Shown here: in pieces, positions 23,609 to 32,733 of the stretch
Position numbering within the stretch: the first letter of the stretch is position 1
How the letters are laid out: every line of letters starts with the position of its first letter
Notes under the pieces: model-generated
What the model was told of the DNA's origin: nothing
Seen by the model: only the letters and a program-made list of their open reading frames with translations
Databases searched by the model: none
Translations under genes and position numbers: made by a program
Origin: HyVt-477 sp965224605
GTDB lineage: Bacteria > Pseudomonadota > Gammaproteobacteria > Thiotrichales > Thiotrichaceae
Direction of reading: 5' to 3'
DNA length: 64,000 bases
NCBI GenBank assembly: GCA_965224605.1
Contig: CBDCZP010000001.1
Location: forward strand, 62,001 to 126,000

Positions 23609-25258
23609 ATGAGTGCAAAAGAAGTACGTTTCGGAGAAGACGCTCGTAGCCGTATGGTTGCTGGAGTCAATATTCTTGCTAATGCAGTGAAGGTAACATT
23701 AGGTCCTAAGGGTCGTAATGTAGTCTTGGAAAAGTCATTTGGCGCGCCTACTGTCACTAAAGATGGTGTATCGGTAGCCAAAGAAATCGAATTGGAAGAT
23801 AGGTTCGAGAATATGGGTGCACAGATGGTTAAAGAGGTTTCTAGTCAAACTTCTGATATCGCAGGTGACGGTACTACAACAGCGACAGTTTTAGCTCAAG
23901 CAATTGTACGTGAAGGCATGAAAGCGGTTGCTGCGGGTATGAACCCAATGGATCTTAAGCGCGGCATTGATCAAGCTACAACGGCAGCAGTTGCGGAGCT
24001 ACAGGGAATGTCCACGCCTTGTGCTGACAGCAGTGCGATCGCTCAGGTTGGAACGATCTCTGCAAACTCTGATGAGTCTATCGGTTCTATCATTGCTGAG
24101 GCGATGGAGAAAGTAGGAAAAGAAGGGGTTATCACCGTAGAAGAAGGCACGTCTTTAGAGAACGAGCTTGATGTGGTTGAAGGTATGCAGTTTGAGCGTG
24201 GTTACTTATCCCCTTATTTTGTCAATAACCAAGAGAACATGACGGCTGAATTGGAAGAGCCTTTCGTTCTTCTTCACGACAAGAAAATTTCTAACATTCG
24301 TGAGTTACTGCCTACACTTGAAGCCGTTAATAAAGCAGGTAAGCCTTTATTGATTATTGCTGAAGATATCGACGGCGAAGCATTAGCGACATTGGTTGTA
24401 AACAACATGCGCGGTATTGTTAAAGTAGCAGCGGTTAAAGCGCCTGGTTTTGGTGATCGCCGCAAAGCAATGCTACAAGATATTGCTGTGTTAACAGGTG
24501 CGGTAGTTATTTCTGAAGAAGTAGGTATGAGCCTTGAAGCTGTGACTATGGAAGACCTTGGTCAAGCTAAACGTATCATTGTGACTAAAGATGAAACAGT
24601 GGTCATTGATGGTGCTGGTAACCCTGCTGATATTAAAGGTCGTGTTGATCAGGTTCGTACTCAAATTGAGAATACAACCTCTGATTATGATCGTGAGAAG
24701 CTACAAGAGCGTGTTGCTAAACTAGCGGGTGGTGTTGCCGTGATTAAGGTGGGCGCTGCGACAGAAATAGAAATGAAAGAGAAAAAAGCCCGTGTTGAAG
24801 ATGCGTTACACTCAACTCGTGCTGCGGTTCAAGAAGGTGTTGTACCGGGTGGTGGCGTTGCTCTAGTTCGCGCACTATCTAAAATTGCTGACCTTAAAGG
24901 TGAAAACAGCGATCAGGACGTAGGTATTGAAATCGCCCGTCGTTCTATGGAAGAGCCTTTACGTCAAATCTGTTCAAACGCAGGTGATGAAGCTTCTGTT
25001 ATCTTGAATCAAGTAGCTAGCGGTGAGGCTAGCTACGGTTATAACGCACGTACTTCAGAGTATGGCGATATGATAGAGATGGGTATCCTTGATCCCACTA
25101 AAGTAACACGTACTGCATTGCAAAATGCTGCATCGGTTGCTGGTCTATTGCTCACCACTGAAGCAATGGTTGCTGAAATGCCTACTTCTGAAGCAGGTGG
25201 CGCACCTGATATGGGTGGCATGGGCGGCGGCATGGGTGGTATGGGCGGAATGATGTAA
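23609..25258 (+). CDS. groEL: Chaperonin GroEL
   Basis: The 549-residue 60-kDa chaperonin subunit, forming two seven-membered rings that fold proteins with ATP and GroES. Visible hallmarks are VTLGPKGRNVVLEKSFGAP near residue 27, the ATPase motif GDGTTTATVLAQAI (about 86-99), the signature AAVQEGVVPGGGVAL near 400, and the flexible GGM-rich tail (DMGGMGGGMGGMGGMM). Full length and undamaged. Strong codon bias compared with neighbours fits high expression. Co-transcribed with groES; a terminator follows at 25341. Confidence 0.98.
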   Translation: MSAKEVRFGEDARSRMVAGVNILANAVKVTLGPKGRNVVLEKSFGAPTVTKDGVSVAKEIELEDRFENMGAQMVKEVSSQTSDIAGDGTTTATVLAQAIVREGMKAVAAGMNPMDLKRGIDQATTAAVAELQGMSTPCADSSAIAQVGTISANSDESIGSIIAEAMEKVGKEGVITVEEGTSLENELDVVEGMQFERGYLSPYFVNNQENMTAELEEPFVLLHDKKISNIRELLPTLEAVNKAGKPLLIIAEDIDGEALATLVVNNMRGIVKVAAVKAPGFGDRRKAMLQDIAVLTGAVVISEEVGMSLEAVTMEDLGQAKRIIVTKDETVVIDGAGNPADIKGRVDQVRTQIENTTSDYDREKLQERVAKLAGGVAVIKVGAATEIEMKEKKARVEDALHSTRAAVQEGVVPGGGVALVRALSKIADLKGENSDQDVGIEIARRSMEEPLRQICSNAGDEASVILNQVASGEASYGYNARTSEYGDMIEMGILDPTKVTRTALQNAASVAGLLLTTEAMVAEMPTSEAGGAPDMGGMGGGMGGMGGMM

Positions 25259-25272
25259 TCATCGTTTAGCAC

Positions 25273-25308
25273 ATTGGTTACAACCAGCAGGAAGTGGTTG
25301 TAGCCAAT
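25273..25308 (+). other. Hairpin in groEL 3' untranslated region
   Basis: ATTGGTTACAACCA and TGGTTGTAGCCAAT pair over 14 bases with one mismatch around an eight-base loop. It lies just ahead of the main terminator and may protect the message end. Confidence 0.6.
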
Positions 25309-25340
25309 AAATCTATACACTATCTATACGCTAAAACACT

Positions 25341-25379
25341 AAAAGCCTCGGTATATTTATTTATGCCGAGGCTTTTTTG
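25341..25379 (+). terminator. Rho-independent terminator after groEL
   Basis: AAAAGCCTCGG and CCGAGGCTTTT form an 11-base stem, followed by more T. It ends the groES-groEL transcript. Confidence 0.9.
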
Positions 25380-25589
25380 TGTGTGGGAGGATATGTTTTC
25401 GTCCTACTGAGGGTTTAGAATGCTAGGGAAGACCTTTGTACGTTTGTTTTTCACTCGCTATTTTTTAACGAAAAGGAGGGAGGAAAAGTAATCATATTGC
25501 ATATAAATCTAGAAAACACATCATTAATATCCTATAATCACCTAAAATATATAATATTAAGTCTAATTTGGATGTGTAAAGTGATTCTA

Positions 25590-26531
25590 ATGAAAGGAAA
25601 AAACAGGGTATTAGCATCTGCTTTGGTTTGGGGTGTTATGTCAATGCAGATGGCTACTGCTACTAGCTTGAGCGAAAATAACGCTACTAAATCTGTGTTG
25701 TTTAATGTTTCACATGTTAAGCAAGATGATAATCTAAATATTCGAGCGGGTGCTGGTGTCGGTAATGAAATCGTAACCACTATTCCTTTTGATGGTGGTG
25801 GGATTGAGCTGTTAGGGGATGAGGTCACGCTGGGGGAAACCCGCTGGGTGCTGATTAACTGGAAGGGGATTACTGGCTGGGTAAGCAAGTACTATTTAGT
25901 GACAGAACAAGGTATTAGTGCTGTAGCTTTAGAAAAAGAAAACCCTAGTGTTGTGAAAAAGAGTACTGAAGCAAAGACGACTGTTGATGTTGTTGATGAC
26001 ACATCGACAGAAAAAGTATCAATAGAAAAAGCGTCAATAGATTCTGATAACAGTGCCAATAATACAAATACTGAAGTAGTCGCTTCAGAAGCAGAGACCA
26101 CATCTTCAAAATCAGTCGAAGAAAATAATAATAGTTCTACAGTTGCTAACCATTCAGCAGAACTCACTGAGGATGTCTGGGTACTGCGTTGTGGTAATAA
26201 AACACCTTATTGGAAAGTAGATGTTCACCCAAAATGGATGGATGTATTGAAAGGTGATTACAAAGCAGACTTGCAGATTACCAAGAAAAAACAGGATCGT
26301 AATCGTTGGAATGCTGCTCTAAAAACAATAGTGCATGCCAGGAACGGTCGTAACAATTTACAGATGACTATTAAATACGCCTATTCCAAACGTTGTTATG
26401 ACACATTGAGTGGTTTGCGTGTGCCTTACAAAGTGACTACTAAATTCAACGGTGAGGAGCTTACTGGCTGTTGTCGTGCCGTGAAACTGGAATCTGCTGA
26501 AGCAAAAACTACCAAGATTTCTATGAAATAA
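25590..26531 (+). CDS. Exported SH3-domain protein with COG3650-like C-terminal domain
   Basis: The frame opens earlier (25497, TTG), but ATG at 25590 begins a signal peptide (KNRVLASALVWGVMSMQMATA) and is preferred, giving about 313 residues. An SH3b domain follows at about 40-105 (DDNLNIRAGAGVGNEI to WKGITGWVSKYYLV). A Ser/Glu/Val-rich linker of about 85 residues comes next. The C-terminal domain (WVLRCGNKTPYWKVDVHPKW, then KRCYDTLSGLRVPYKV and LTGCCRAV) resembles the cysteine-containing COG3650 domain of envelope proteins; I hold this at moderate certainty. Cell-wall binding in the periplasm is likely. It shares the SH3 design with the IS-split gene 4 kb upstream. Confidence 0.65.
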   Translation: MKGKNRVLASALVWGVMSMQMATATSLSENNATKSVLFNVSHVKQDDNLNIRAGAGVGNEIVTTIPFDGGGIELLGDEVTLGETRWVLINWKGITGWVSKYYLVTEQGISAVALEKENPSVVKKSTEAKTTVDVVDDTSTEKVSIEKASIDSDNSANNTNTEVVASEAETTSSKSVEENNNSSTVANHSAELTEDVWVLRCGNKTPYWKVDVHPKWMDVLKGDYKADLQITKKKQDRNRWNAALKTIVHARNGRNNLQMTIKYAYSKRCYDTLSGLRVPYKVTTKFNGEELTGCCRAVKLESAEAKTTKISMK

Positions 26532-26622
26532 TTCCTGCCACAGTGCCATACTTTCTGTGGTCCGGGAATAAACTTATCTACCTCTTTACTACCTGTCTAT
26601 AAGCCTCTATAATGCGCCGCCT

Positions 26623-27219
26623 ATGTTTAATAGGTTGCCAGTAGAGGTCAATCCGTTTCGTCTGGTTGAACAACGCAAAATCTTGGTGGGGACAATCGAG
26701 TTATCACGATTACCCCGCGTCATGGAATTATTGTGTTTGGATAAAAACGATGAAGTTGAAGTTTGCGGAAATGTAGATGTTGTAGAAAATGTAGATGTTG
26801 TAGAAAATGTAGATGTTGTAAAAGCTACGTTAAATTTTGACCGTACAGCAATGGGTTTACCCATCATCACTGGTGAAATAGAAGCACACCTTGATTTGTC
26901 TTGTCAGCGATGCTTATCAAAAGTGGCACACTCAGTTTCATCAAGTATAAAAGTCATCTTGGTGATAACCGATGAGCAGGCAGAACAGCGTATACAAGAA
27001 GGTTATGAATCCTATCTTGTTGAAGATGAGCGACTATTTATACAAGACTTTATTGAAGATGAAATATTACTGGCATTGCCCTTATCAGTAATGCACGAAC
27101 AATGCGATGCAGGTCGTCCTTATATAGAGGCGCTGCCTGAAGATGAAATAGATTGGGTTGAAGAGGATAAACAGGATAATCCTTTTGCCACACTAAAAAA
27201 ATTGAAAGATTTGGAGTAA
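26623..27219 (+). CDS. yceD: YceD family protein (DUF177), 23S rRNA accumulation protein
   Basis: YceD/DUF177 proteins are needed for normal 23S rRNA levels, and the gene is usually paired with rpmF, as here (five bases apart). Family marks are the CQRCL cysteine pair in LDLSCQRCLSKV (about residues 90-101) and the acidic C-terminal block DEILLALPLSVMHE. The 198-residue length is slightly above normal because of a VENVDV insertion made by three 18-base tandem units. This gene opens the yceD-rpmF-plsX-fabH group. Confidence 0.85.
   Translation: MFNRLPVEVNPFRLVEQRKILVGTIELSRLPRVMELLCLDKNDEVEVCGNVDVVENVDVVENVDVVKATLNFDRTAMGLPIITGEIEAHLDLSCQRCLSKVAHSVSSSIKVILVITDEQAEQRIQEGYESYLVEDERLFIQDFIEDEILLALPLSVMHEQCDAGRPYIEALPEDEIDWVEEDKQDNPFATLKKLKDLE
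26770..26823 (+). repeat. Three 18-base tandem repeats inside yceD
   Basis: The unit AATGTAGATGTTGTAGAA is present three times, the third with one change, and encodes repeated NVDVVE. It is in frame and may vary in copy number between strains. Confidence 0.9.
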
Positions 27220-27223
27220 GACA

Positions 27224-27427
27224 ATGGCCGTACAAAAAAGTAAAGTAACACGTTCAAGACGCGGCATGCGTCGTTCACATGATTCACTACAAGATCCAAC
27301 ACTATCTGTTGATCCAGTATCAGGTGAGACTCATTTACGTCACCACATGACGGCTGATGGTTTTTACCGTGGTCGTCAAATCATTGCTTCAGCTGTTGAA
27401 GAAGATGAAGACACGGATGACGAATAA
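27224..27427 (+). CDS. rpmF: 50S ribosomal protein L32
   Basis: A 67-residue large-subunit ribosomal protein. The N-terminus MAVQKSKVTRSRRGMRRSHD is typical of L32, and the C-terminal GETHLRHHMTADGFYRGRQI matches the gammaproteobacterial, cysteine-free form. The C-terminal acidic tail (VEEDEDTDDE) is longer than in E. coli (57 residues total there). It overlaps no gene and follows yceD by five bases; a terminator follows, which partly separates it from plsX. Confidence 0.95.
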   Translation: MAVQKSKVTRSRRGMRRSHDSLQDPTLSVDPVSGETHLRHHMTADGFYRGRQIIASAVEEDEDTDDE

Positions 27428-27457
27428 ATCATTCTATAATGATTTATAACGTATACT

Positions 27458-27486
27458 AATCGCGGGCTTAAGACCCGCGATTTTTG
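27458..27486 (+). terminator. Rho-independent terminator after rpmF
   Basis: AATCGCGGG and CCCGCGATT form a GC-rich stem around a short loop and run into TTTTT. It probably lowers, but need not abolish, read-through into plsX. Confidence 0.88.
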
Positions 27487-27540
27487 TTTGTATGGGTATA
27501 CTTTACCCTTTCTAATATTTGATCTTGTTATGGAGCTTGA

Positions 27541-28566
27541 ATGAATTCTGTCATTCGCATAAGCCTGGATGCAATGGGTGGCGATCATGGTTTATCCGTA
27601 GTGGTACCTGCTGCGCTTGAAGCTTTAAAAAAACATGATGATATTATTCTCACCCTAGTCGGCGATGAATCAAAAATTCATCAGCAACTTGCTTCTTCTC
27701 AATCTGAAGAGAATGAAAGATTGTTGGTTCATCACGCGTCTCAGCAAGTTGATATGGGAGAACCTCCTGCCGATGCATTAAGAAAGAAAAAAGATTCTTC
27801 GATGCGTGTGGCTATTAATCTGATTAAAGAAAACAAAGTAGATGCAATGGTCAGTGCGGGCAATACAGGCGCTTTAATGGCAACGGCTCGTTTTGTCTTA
27901 AAGATGATACCAGGGGTCGATCGTCCCGCAATTTGCACCATCATGCCAACATCTAACGGACATACTCACATTCTTGATTTAGGTGCCAACGTAGATTGCA
28001 AGGCAGAACACTTGTATCAATTTGCGGTAATGGGCTCAATATTGGCAGAATCCATTGACAAAAAAGGCGCATCTAAAGTAGGTCTTTTAAACGTAGGGCA
28101 AGAAGCCATCAAAGGAAATGAGCAGGTCAAGCAAACCGATGCTTTATTGAGAGAAGCCAAAGGTCTAAATTACATTGGCTATGTCGAAGGCGATGACATA
28201 TTCCATGGCGATGTGGATGTGGTTGTTTGTGATGGCTTTGTAGGTAATATAACCTTAAAAACTATTGAAGGCCTAGCAAGAATGCTTACTCAGGAACTCA
28301 AAGCAGAGTTTAAGAAAAACATATTTACAAAAATGGCTGCTCTGCTTTCCTTACCTGTATTAAAATCCTTTGGAAACAGATTTGACCCAAGAAACTACAA
28401 TGGTGCCAGCTTTCTTGGTTTACAGGGAACAGTCATCAAGAGTCATGGCGGTATGGACAGCGTAGGTTATGCGAATGCCATCAGCATTGCACGCTCTGAA
28501 GCTATTTCTCAAGTTCCGCAGACTATTAAACAACAGTTAGCAAAAATGCTCGAAAAACAGGTTTAG
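27541..28566 (+). CDS. plsX: Phosphate acyltransferase PlsX
   Basis: PlsX makes acyl-phosphate from acyl-ACP, the first step toward phosphatidic acid in the PlsX/PlsY route. 341 residues. The N-terminus ISLDAMGGDHGLSVVVPAAL is the family signature, and the block MVSAGNTGALMATARFVL follows near residue 104. The late GASFLGLQGTVIKSHG segment is also standard. It sits 13 bases upstream of fabH, so the two are co-transcribed, which couples phospholipid and fatty acid synthesis. Confidence 0.96.
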   Translation: MNSVIRISLDAMGGDHGLSVVVPAALEALKKHDDIILTLVGDESKIHQQLASSQSEENERLLVHHASQQVDMGEPPADALRKKKDSSMRVAINLIKENKVDAMVSAGNTGALMATARFVLKMIPGVDRPAICTIMPTSNGHTHILDLGANVDCKAEHLYQFAVMGSILAESIDKKGASKVGLLNVGQEAIKGNEQVKQTDALLREAKGLNYIGYVEGDDIFHGDVDVVVCDGFVGNITLKTIEGLARMLTQELKAEFKKNIFTKMAALLSLPVLKSFGNRFDPRNYNGASFLGLQGTVIKSHGGMDSVGYANAISIARSEAISQVPQTIKQQLAKMLEKQV

Positions 28567-28579
28567 TATAGGTTTAATA

Positions 28580-29548
28580 ATGGCAAATATATATTCAAGT
28601 ATCACCGGAACGGGTAGTTATCTGCCAGAGAAAATTCTGTCCAATCAGGATTTGGAAAAAATGGTCGATACCTCAGACGAGTGGATCATTGAGAGAACGG
28701 GTATTAAAAAACGCCATATTGTGGTTGATGAAACTACTTGTGATCTTGCTGAGAAAGCGGCATTAAATGCGATGGATATGGCTGGAATAACAGCTAAAGA
28801 TTTAGATCTTATTATTATTGCGACAACGACTCCTGACCTGATTTTTCCAAGTACTGCCTGTTTGTTACAGAAGCGTCTTGAGAATCATGGTGCGACTGCA
28901 TTTGATATTCAGGCTGTTTGTACAGGTTTTGTGTACGCTTTAGCTACAGCAGATAAATTTATTAAAAGTGGTTCACATCAATGTGCCTTGGTTATAGGTG
29001 CTGAAACATTATCAAAAATCGTAGACTGGACGGATCGTGGGACTTGTATATTGTTCGGTGATGGTGCGGGTGCTGTAGTGCTGGAAGCTAGTGATGAACC
29101 CGGTATCTTATCAACACATCTTCATGCTGATGGAGCCTATGAGGACTTGCTAAAAGTGGATGCAGGTATTTCCAAGGGATACGGTAGTTTAGAAAGCGAA
29201 GCTCATATCACCATGAAAGGTAATGAAGTCTTCAGAATGGCGGTGAAAACACTAGGTCGTATAGTCGATGAAACACTTGCTGCTAACAATATGAAAAAAT
29301 CTGATGTAGATTGGCTGGTTCCTCATCAAGCCAATATCCGCATCATTAACGCCACGGCAAAAAAGCTCAAACTATCTACTGACCATGTGGTTATCACGGT
29401 TGATGAACACGGCAATACATCAGGAGCCTCTATTCCTCTGGCGCTGGATACCGCAGTCCGTGATGGACGTATCAAACGAGGTGAAATACTTCTGCTGGAA
29501 GGTTTTGGCGGTGGCTTTACCTGGGGTTCAGTGTTGCTCAAATACTAG
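28580..29548 (+). CDS. fabH: 3-oxoacyl-ACP synthase III (FabH)
   Basis: FabH starts fatty acid synthesis by condensing acetyl-CoA with malonyl-ACP. 322 residues. The catalytic triad is intact: C114 in QAVCTGFVYAL, H249 in VPHQANIRI and N279 in HGNTSGASI. The usual next genes, fabD-fabG-acpP-fabF, are missing here and lie 16 kb downstream, so the classic fab cluster has been split. A CYTH-domain gene follows 12 bases later. Confidence 0.96.
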   Translation: MANIYSSITGTGSYLPEKILSNQDLEKMVDTSDEWIIERTGIKKRHIVVDETTCDLAEKAALNAMDMAGITAKDLDLIIIATTTPDLIFPSTACLLQKRLENHGATAFDIQAVCTGFVYALATADKFIKSGSHQCALVIGAETLSKIVDWTDRGTCILFGDGAGAVVLEASDEPGILSTHLHADGAYEDLLKVDAGISKGYGSLESEAHITMKGNEVFRMAVKTLGRIVDETLAANNMKKSDVDWLVPHQANIRIINATAKKLKLSTDHVVITVDEHGNTSGASIPLALDTAVRDGRIKRGEILLLEGFGGGFTWGSVLLKY

Positions 29549-29560
29549 GATTATCTATTC

Positions 29561-30052
29561 GTGGGACAGGAAATAGAACGCAAATACCTACTTCGTTCTG
29601 AAGACTGGAAAGCGCTGGCACATCGAAAAATCAAGATGCATCAAGGTTATCTGTGTAATAACACCCAGACATCGGTACGTATTCGTATCGAAGACCAACA
29701 AGCCAATATTAATATCAAAAGCATGACAGTAGGTATTTCTCGTGCCGAATATGAGTACAGTATTCCCGTTGCTGAAGCCTCGGAGCTATTGCAAACACTC
29801 TGTAAAAAACCACAAATCCAAAAAACTCGTTATCTAGTCAAGCATGCAAACAAACTATGGGAAATTGATGCCTTTGAGGGTGATAATGCAGGGTTGATAG
29901 TCGCTGAAGTGGAACTGAGGAGTGAAGACGAGCAGATTGAAATGCCACAATGGATTGACAAGGAAGTGTCTATGCATGAGCGCTATTACAATATGCGCTT
30001 AACCGAATATCCCTATTCAGAATGGTCAAAAAACGAAAAGTTGGGTAGTTAG
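29561..30052 (+). CDS. CYTH domain protein
   Basis: CYTH proteins (adenylate cyclase class 2/thiamine triphosphatase superfamily) form a tunnel-shaped fold that hydrolyses inorganic triphosphate or similar triphosphate substrates with Mg. The signature EIERKYLL (ExExK) is at residues 4-11, and further charged residues of the tunnel strands are visible (RIRIEDQQANINIK, EYEYSIP, WEIDAFEGDNAGLIVAEVEL). 163 residues, the short single-domain form. The start is GTG at 29561. It follows fabH closely and may be co-transcribed, though no functional link is clear. Confidence 0.85.
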   Translation: MGQEIERKYLLRSEDWKALAHRKIKMHQGYLCNNTQTSVRIRIEDQQANINIKSMTVGISRAEYEYSIPVAEASELLQTLCKKPQIQKTRYLVKHANKLWEIDAFEGDNAGLIVAEVELRSEDEQIEMPQWIDKEVSMHERYYNMRLTEYPYSEWSKNEKLGS

Positions 30053-30389
30053 CCACAACGATATCGTCTATCCTCTGAAGAACTTACGTTTTACAAAAGA
30101 AACTACGGCTTTAAAGAGCCACATTAAAAGAATTCTATAGAGAAATTTTTTCATATTTTTTTTATGGTTTTTTCATAAAGGAAAGAAGGTTTGCAGACTG
30201 GAAGAGGTTAGTAGAATTATTCTACCATGACTTGTTCGATGCCGTTTGATCCCTTGGTCTGCAACATAATATGGCTTATCCAGAAGGCCTTTGATAGCTT
30301 TGTAGCTGTGTTATCTATGGTGCTATGATGTGCCACACTTACATCCAACCCAATACTCTACATTTAACCCAATAAAGAGATGAATAAGC
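30053..30389. other. Gap upstream of serC
   Basis: AT-rich region with a T-rich stretch near 30145-30175. It likely holds the serC-serA promoter, but no convincing -35/-10 pair, riboswitch or repeat was recognised. Confidence 0.35.
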
Positions 30390-31499
30390 ATGACCCGTAA
30401 ATATAACTTTAGTGCCGGCCCGGCAATGTTACCTAGTGCTGTATTAGCCAAGGCTCAGGAAGAAATATTGGAGTGGAACGACAGTGGTATGTCGGTGATG
30501 GAAATGAGTCATCGTGGTAAAGATTATATGTCGATAGCTGCTCAAGCTGAGGCTGATTTGCGTGAGGTGATGGCGATTCCTGATAATTACAAGGTGTTGT
30601 TTTTGCAAGGTGGTGCGAGCAGTCAGTTTTCAATGATACCCATGAATTTATTGGCTGTTGGACCTAATAAGGACAAGGGTGGTAAAGCCAAAGCGGATTA
30701 TGTGAATACGGGTGCTTGGTCAAAGAAAGCGATAGCCGAAGCAAAACGCTATTGTGAGGTTAATGTAGTCGCTTCATCTGAAGATACTAATTTCACTACT
30801 ATCCCCGCTTTTGATACCTGGAAGTTAGACCCGGAAGCAAGCTATGTCCATTACACTCCTAATGAAACGATTGGTGGTGTTGAGTTTGGATGGGTTCCTG
30901 AGACTGGCGGTGTTCCGCTAGTGGCTGATATGTCATCAACTATTTTATCCAGACCCATAGATGTTTCCAAATTTGACCTGATTTATGCGGGCGCTCAAAA
31001 GAATATTGGCCCTGCGGGACTAACGCTGGTGATCATTCGTGAAGACCTCATAGGTGATGCTCTGGATGGCACTCCGGCTATGTTTCAATATGCGACACAC
31101 GCTAATAATGACTCAATGTATAACACACCGCCGACTTATGGCTGGTATCTTGCTGGATTGGTTTTCCAATGGATTAAACAGATGGGTGGTTTGTCCGCAA
31201 TAGCTGAAATCAATGAACGAAAGGCGAGCAAGTTATACACCATGATAGATGGGTCGTCTTTTTACAATAGCCCCGTTGATCCTGAATGTCGCTCATGGAT
31301 GAATATTCCGTTTACTTTGGCTAATGCTGATCTTGATGCGGACTTTTTGGCTCAAGCTGCTGAGAAAGGTTTGGTGACACTAAAAGGTCATCGTTCGGTG
31401 GGTGGTATGCGAGCTAGTATCTACAATGCTATGCCAGAAGAGGGTGTCGATGCCCTAATCGCCTTTATGCAAGAATTCAAGGGTAACAATTCTAACTAA
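30390..31499 (+). CDS. serC: Phosphoserine aminotransferase
   Basis: SerC converts 3-phosphohydroxypyruvate to phosphoserine with glutamate, and also serves pyridoxal phosphate synthesis. 369 residues. The N-terminus YNFSAGPAMLP is diagnostic, and the PLP lysine is K204 in GAQKNIGPAG. The GGASSQFSMIPMNL block and C-terminal GGMRASIYNAMPEEGV are as expected. It is followed after 19 bases by serA, so both dedicated steps before the phosphatase are in one operon. Confidence 0.96.
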   Translation: MTRKYNFSAGPAMLPSAVLAKAQEEILEWNDSGMSVMEMSHRGKDYMSIAAQAEADLREVMAIPDNYKVLFLQGGASSQFSMIPMNLLAVGPNKDKGGKAKADYVNTGAWSKKAIAEAKRYCEVNVVASSEDTNFTTIPAFDTWKLDPEASYVHYTPNETIGGVEFGWVPETGGVPLVADMSSTILSRPIDVSKFDLIYAGAQKNIGPAGLTLVIIREDLIGDALDGTPAMFQYATHANNDSMYNTPPTYGWYLAGLVFQWIKQMGGLSAIAEINERKASKLYTMIDGSSFYNSPVDPECRSWMNIPFTLANADLDADFLAQAAEKGLVTLKGHRSVGGMRASIYNAMPEEGVDALIAFMQEFKGNNSN

Positions 31500-31518
31500 T
31501 ATATAAACGGATTTATCA

Positions 31519-32685
31519 ATGACAAACAAAGTTCTTATACTCAATAATATTTCGGAAAAAGGGTTGGCTTTGCTTCCTGAAGATAGCTATAGCATTACCG
31601 AACAAGAACAAAACCCTGATGCAATTCTATTGCGCTCTTACCAGATGCACGATATGGATATACCCGATTCGTTGCTTGCAGTTGGGCGTGCAGGAGCAGG
31701 AACCAATAACATTCCAATTGATCGTATGAGCGATCAGGGCGTAGTGGTCTTTAACGCTCCCGGTGCAAATTCCAATGCGGTTAAAGAGTTGGTAATTGCG
31801 GGCATGTTGATGGCGTGTCGTAACCTCGTGGATGCGAAAGAATATGTGGATGATTTAGAAGGTTCTGATGCCGAACTGCATAAGCAAGTTGAAGAAGGTA
31901 AAAAGAAATTTGCTGGTTTTGAGTTGCCGGGACGGACTTTAGGTGTAGTGGGTCTGGGAGCGATAGGGGTGAAAATCGCCAATGCTGCCAAGGCTTTAGG
32001 TATGAATGTCGTTGGTTATGATCCGCGGATTCAGATCAAATATGCATGGCAATTATCATCCGATGTAGAGCCAGTAGATACGATAGATGAGTTGTTAAGC
32101 CAGTCTGACTTTATTACTTTCCATGTTCCATTATTAGACAGCACAAAAGACTTGATCAATACCGAAAGTATTAAGGGTATGAAGGATAATGCCGTTGTGC
32201 TTAATTTTGCGCGAGACGGTATCGTTAACGAAGAGGCCACGGTAGAGGCTATTAAGCAAGGTAAATTGCATTCGTATGTATGTGATTTCCCTTCTAATGC
32301 CATTAAAGGCGCTAAGGGTGTTATCGCATTACCTCATCTGGGTGCTTCAACCACTGAGGCTGAAGTGAATTGTGCCACGATGGTCGCTACACAAGTCCGT
32401 GATTATATCGAGAATGGTGTTATTAAAAACGCTGTTAATTTGCCGGATGTGAAATTACCACGAGCGGGTGAATGTCGTGTCGCGATTATGCATAAAAATA
32501 GTCCCGATATGGTAGGGCAAATATCCCATGTGCTGGGCAACTCGTCAGCTAATATTCATCATATGGTGAATAATTCTCAAGGTGACTTGGCCTACACATT
32601 GATTGACGTTGATTCCAGGTTGACTGATGACTGTGTGTCAGGATTGTCATCCATTGACGGTGTTTTAAAGGTTCGCTTGTTGTAA
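31519..32685 (+). CDS. serA: D-3-phosphoglycerate dehydrogenase
   Basis: SerA oxidises 3-phosphoglycerate, the entry to serine synthesis. 388 residues, the shorter type that lacks the extra intervening domain. The Rossmann motif VVGLGAIGVKIANAA is near residue 140-154, the catalytic Arg in NFARDGIVNEEA, and the His in LPHLGASTTEAE. A C-terminal ACT domain (VAIMHKNSPDMVGQISHVLG) suggests feedback control by serine. It forms an operon with serC. Confidence 0.94.
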   Translation: MTNKVLILNNISEKGLALLPEDSYSITEQEQNPDAILLRSYQMHDMDIPDSLLAVGRAGAGTNNIPIDRMSDQGVVVFNAPGANSNAVKELVIAGMLMACRNLVDAKEYVDDLEGSDAELHKQVEEGKKKFAGFELPGRTLGVVGLGAIGVKIANAAKALGMNVVGYDPRIQIKYAWQLSSDVEPVDTIDELLSQSDFITFHVPLLDSTKDLINTESIKGMKDNAVVLNFARDGIVNEEATVEAIKQGKLHSYVCDFPSNAIKGAKGVIALPHLGASTTEAEVNCATMVATQVRDYIENGVIKNAVNLPDVKLPRAGECRVAIMHKNSPDMVGQISHVLGNSSANIHHMVNNSQGDLAYTLIDVDSRLTDDCVSGLSSIDGVLKVRLL

Positions 32686-32733
32686 ATATAAGATAGCTCT
32701 CTTAGTAAATATGCTTCACTAGGTAATAAGAAT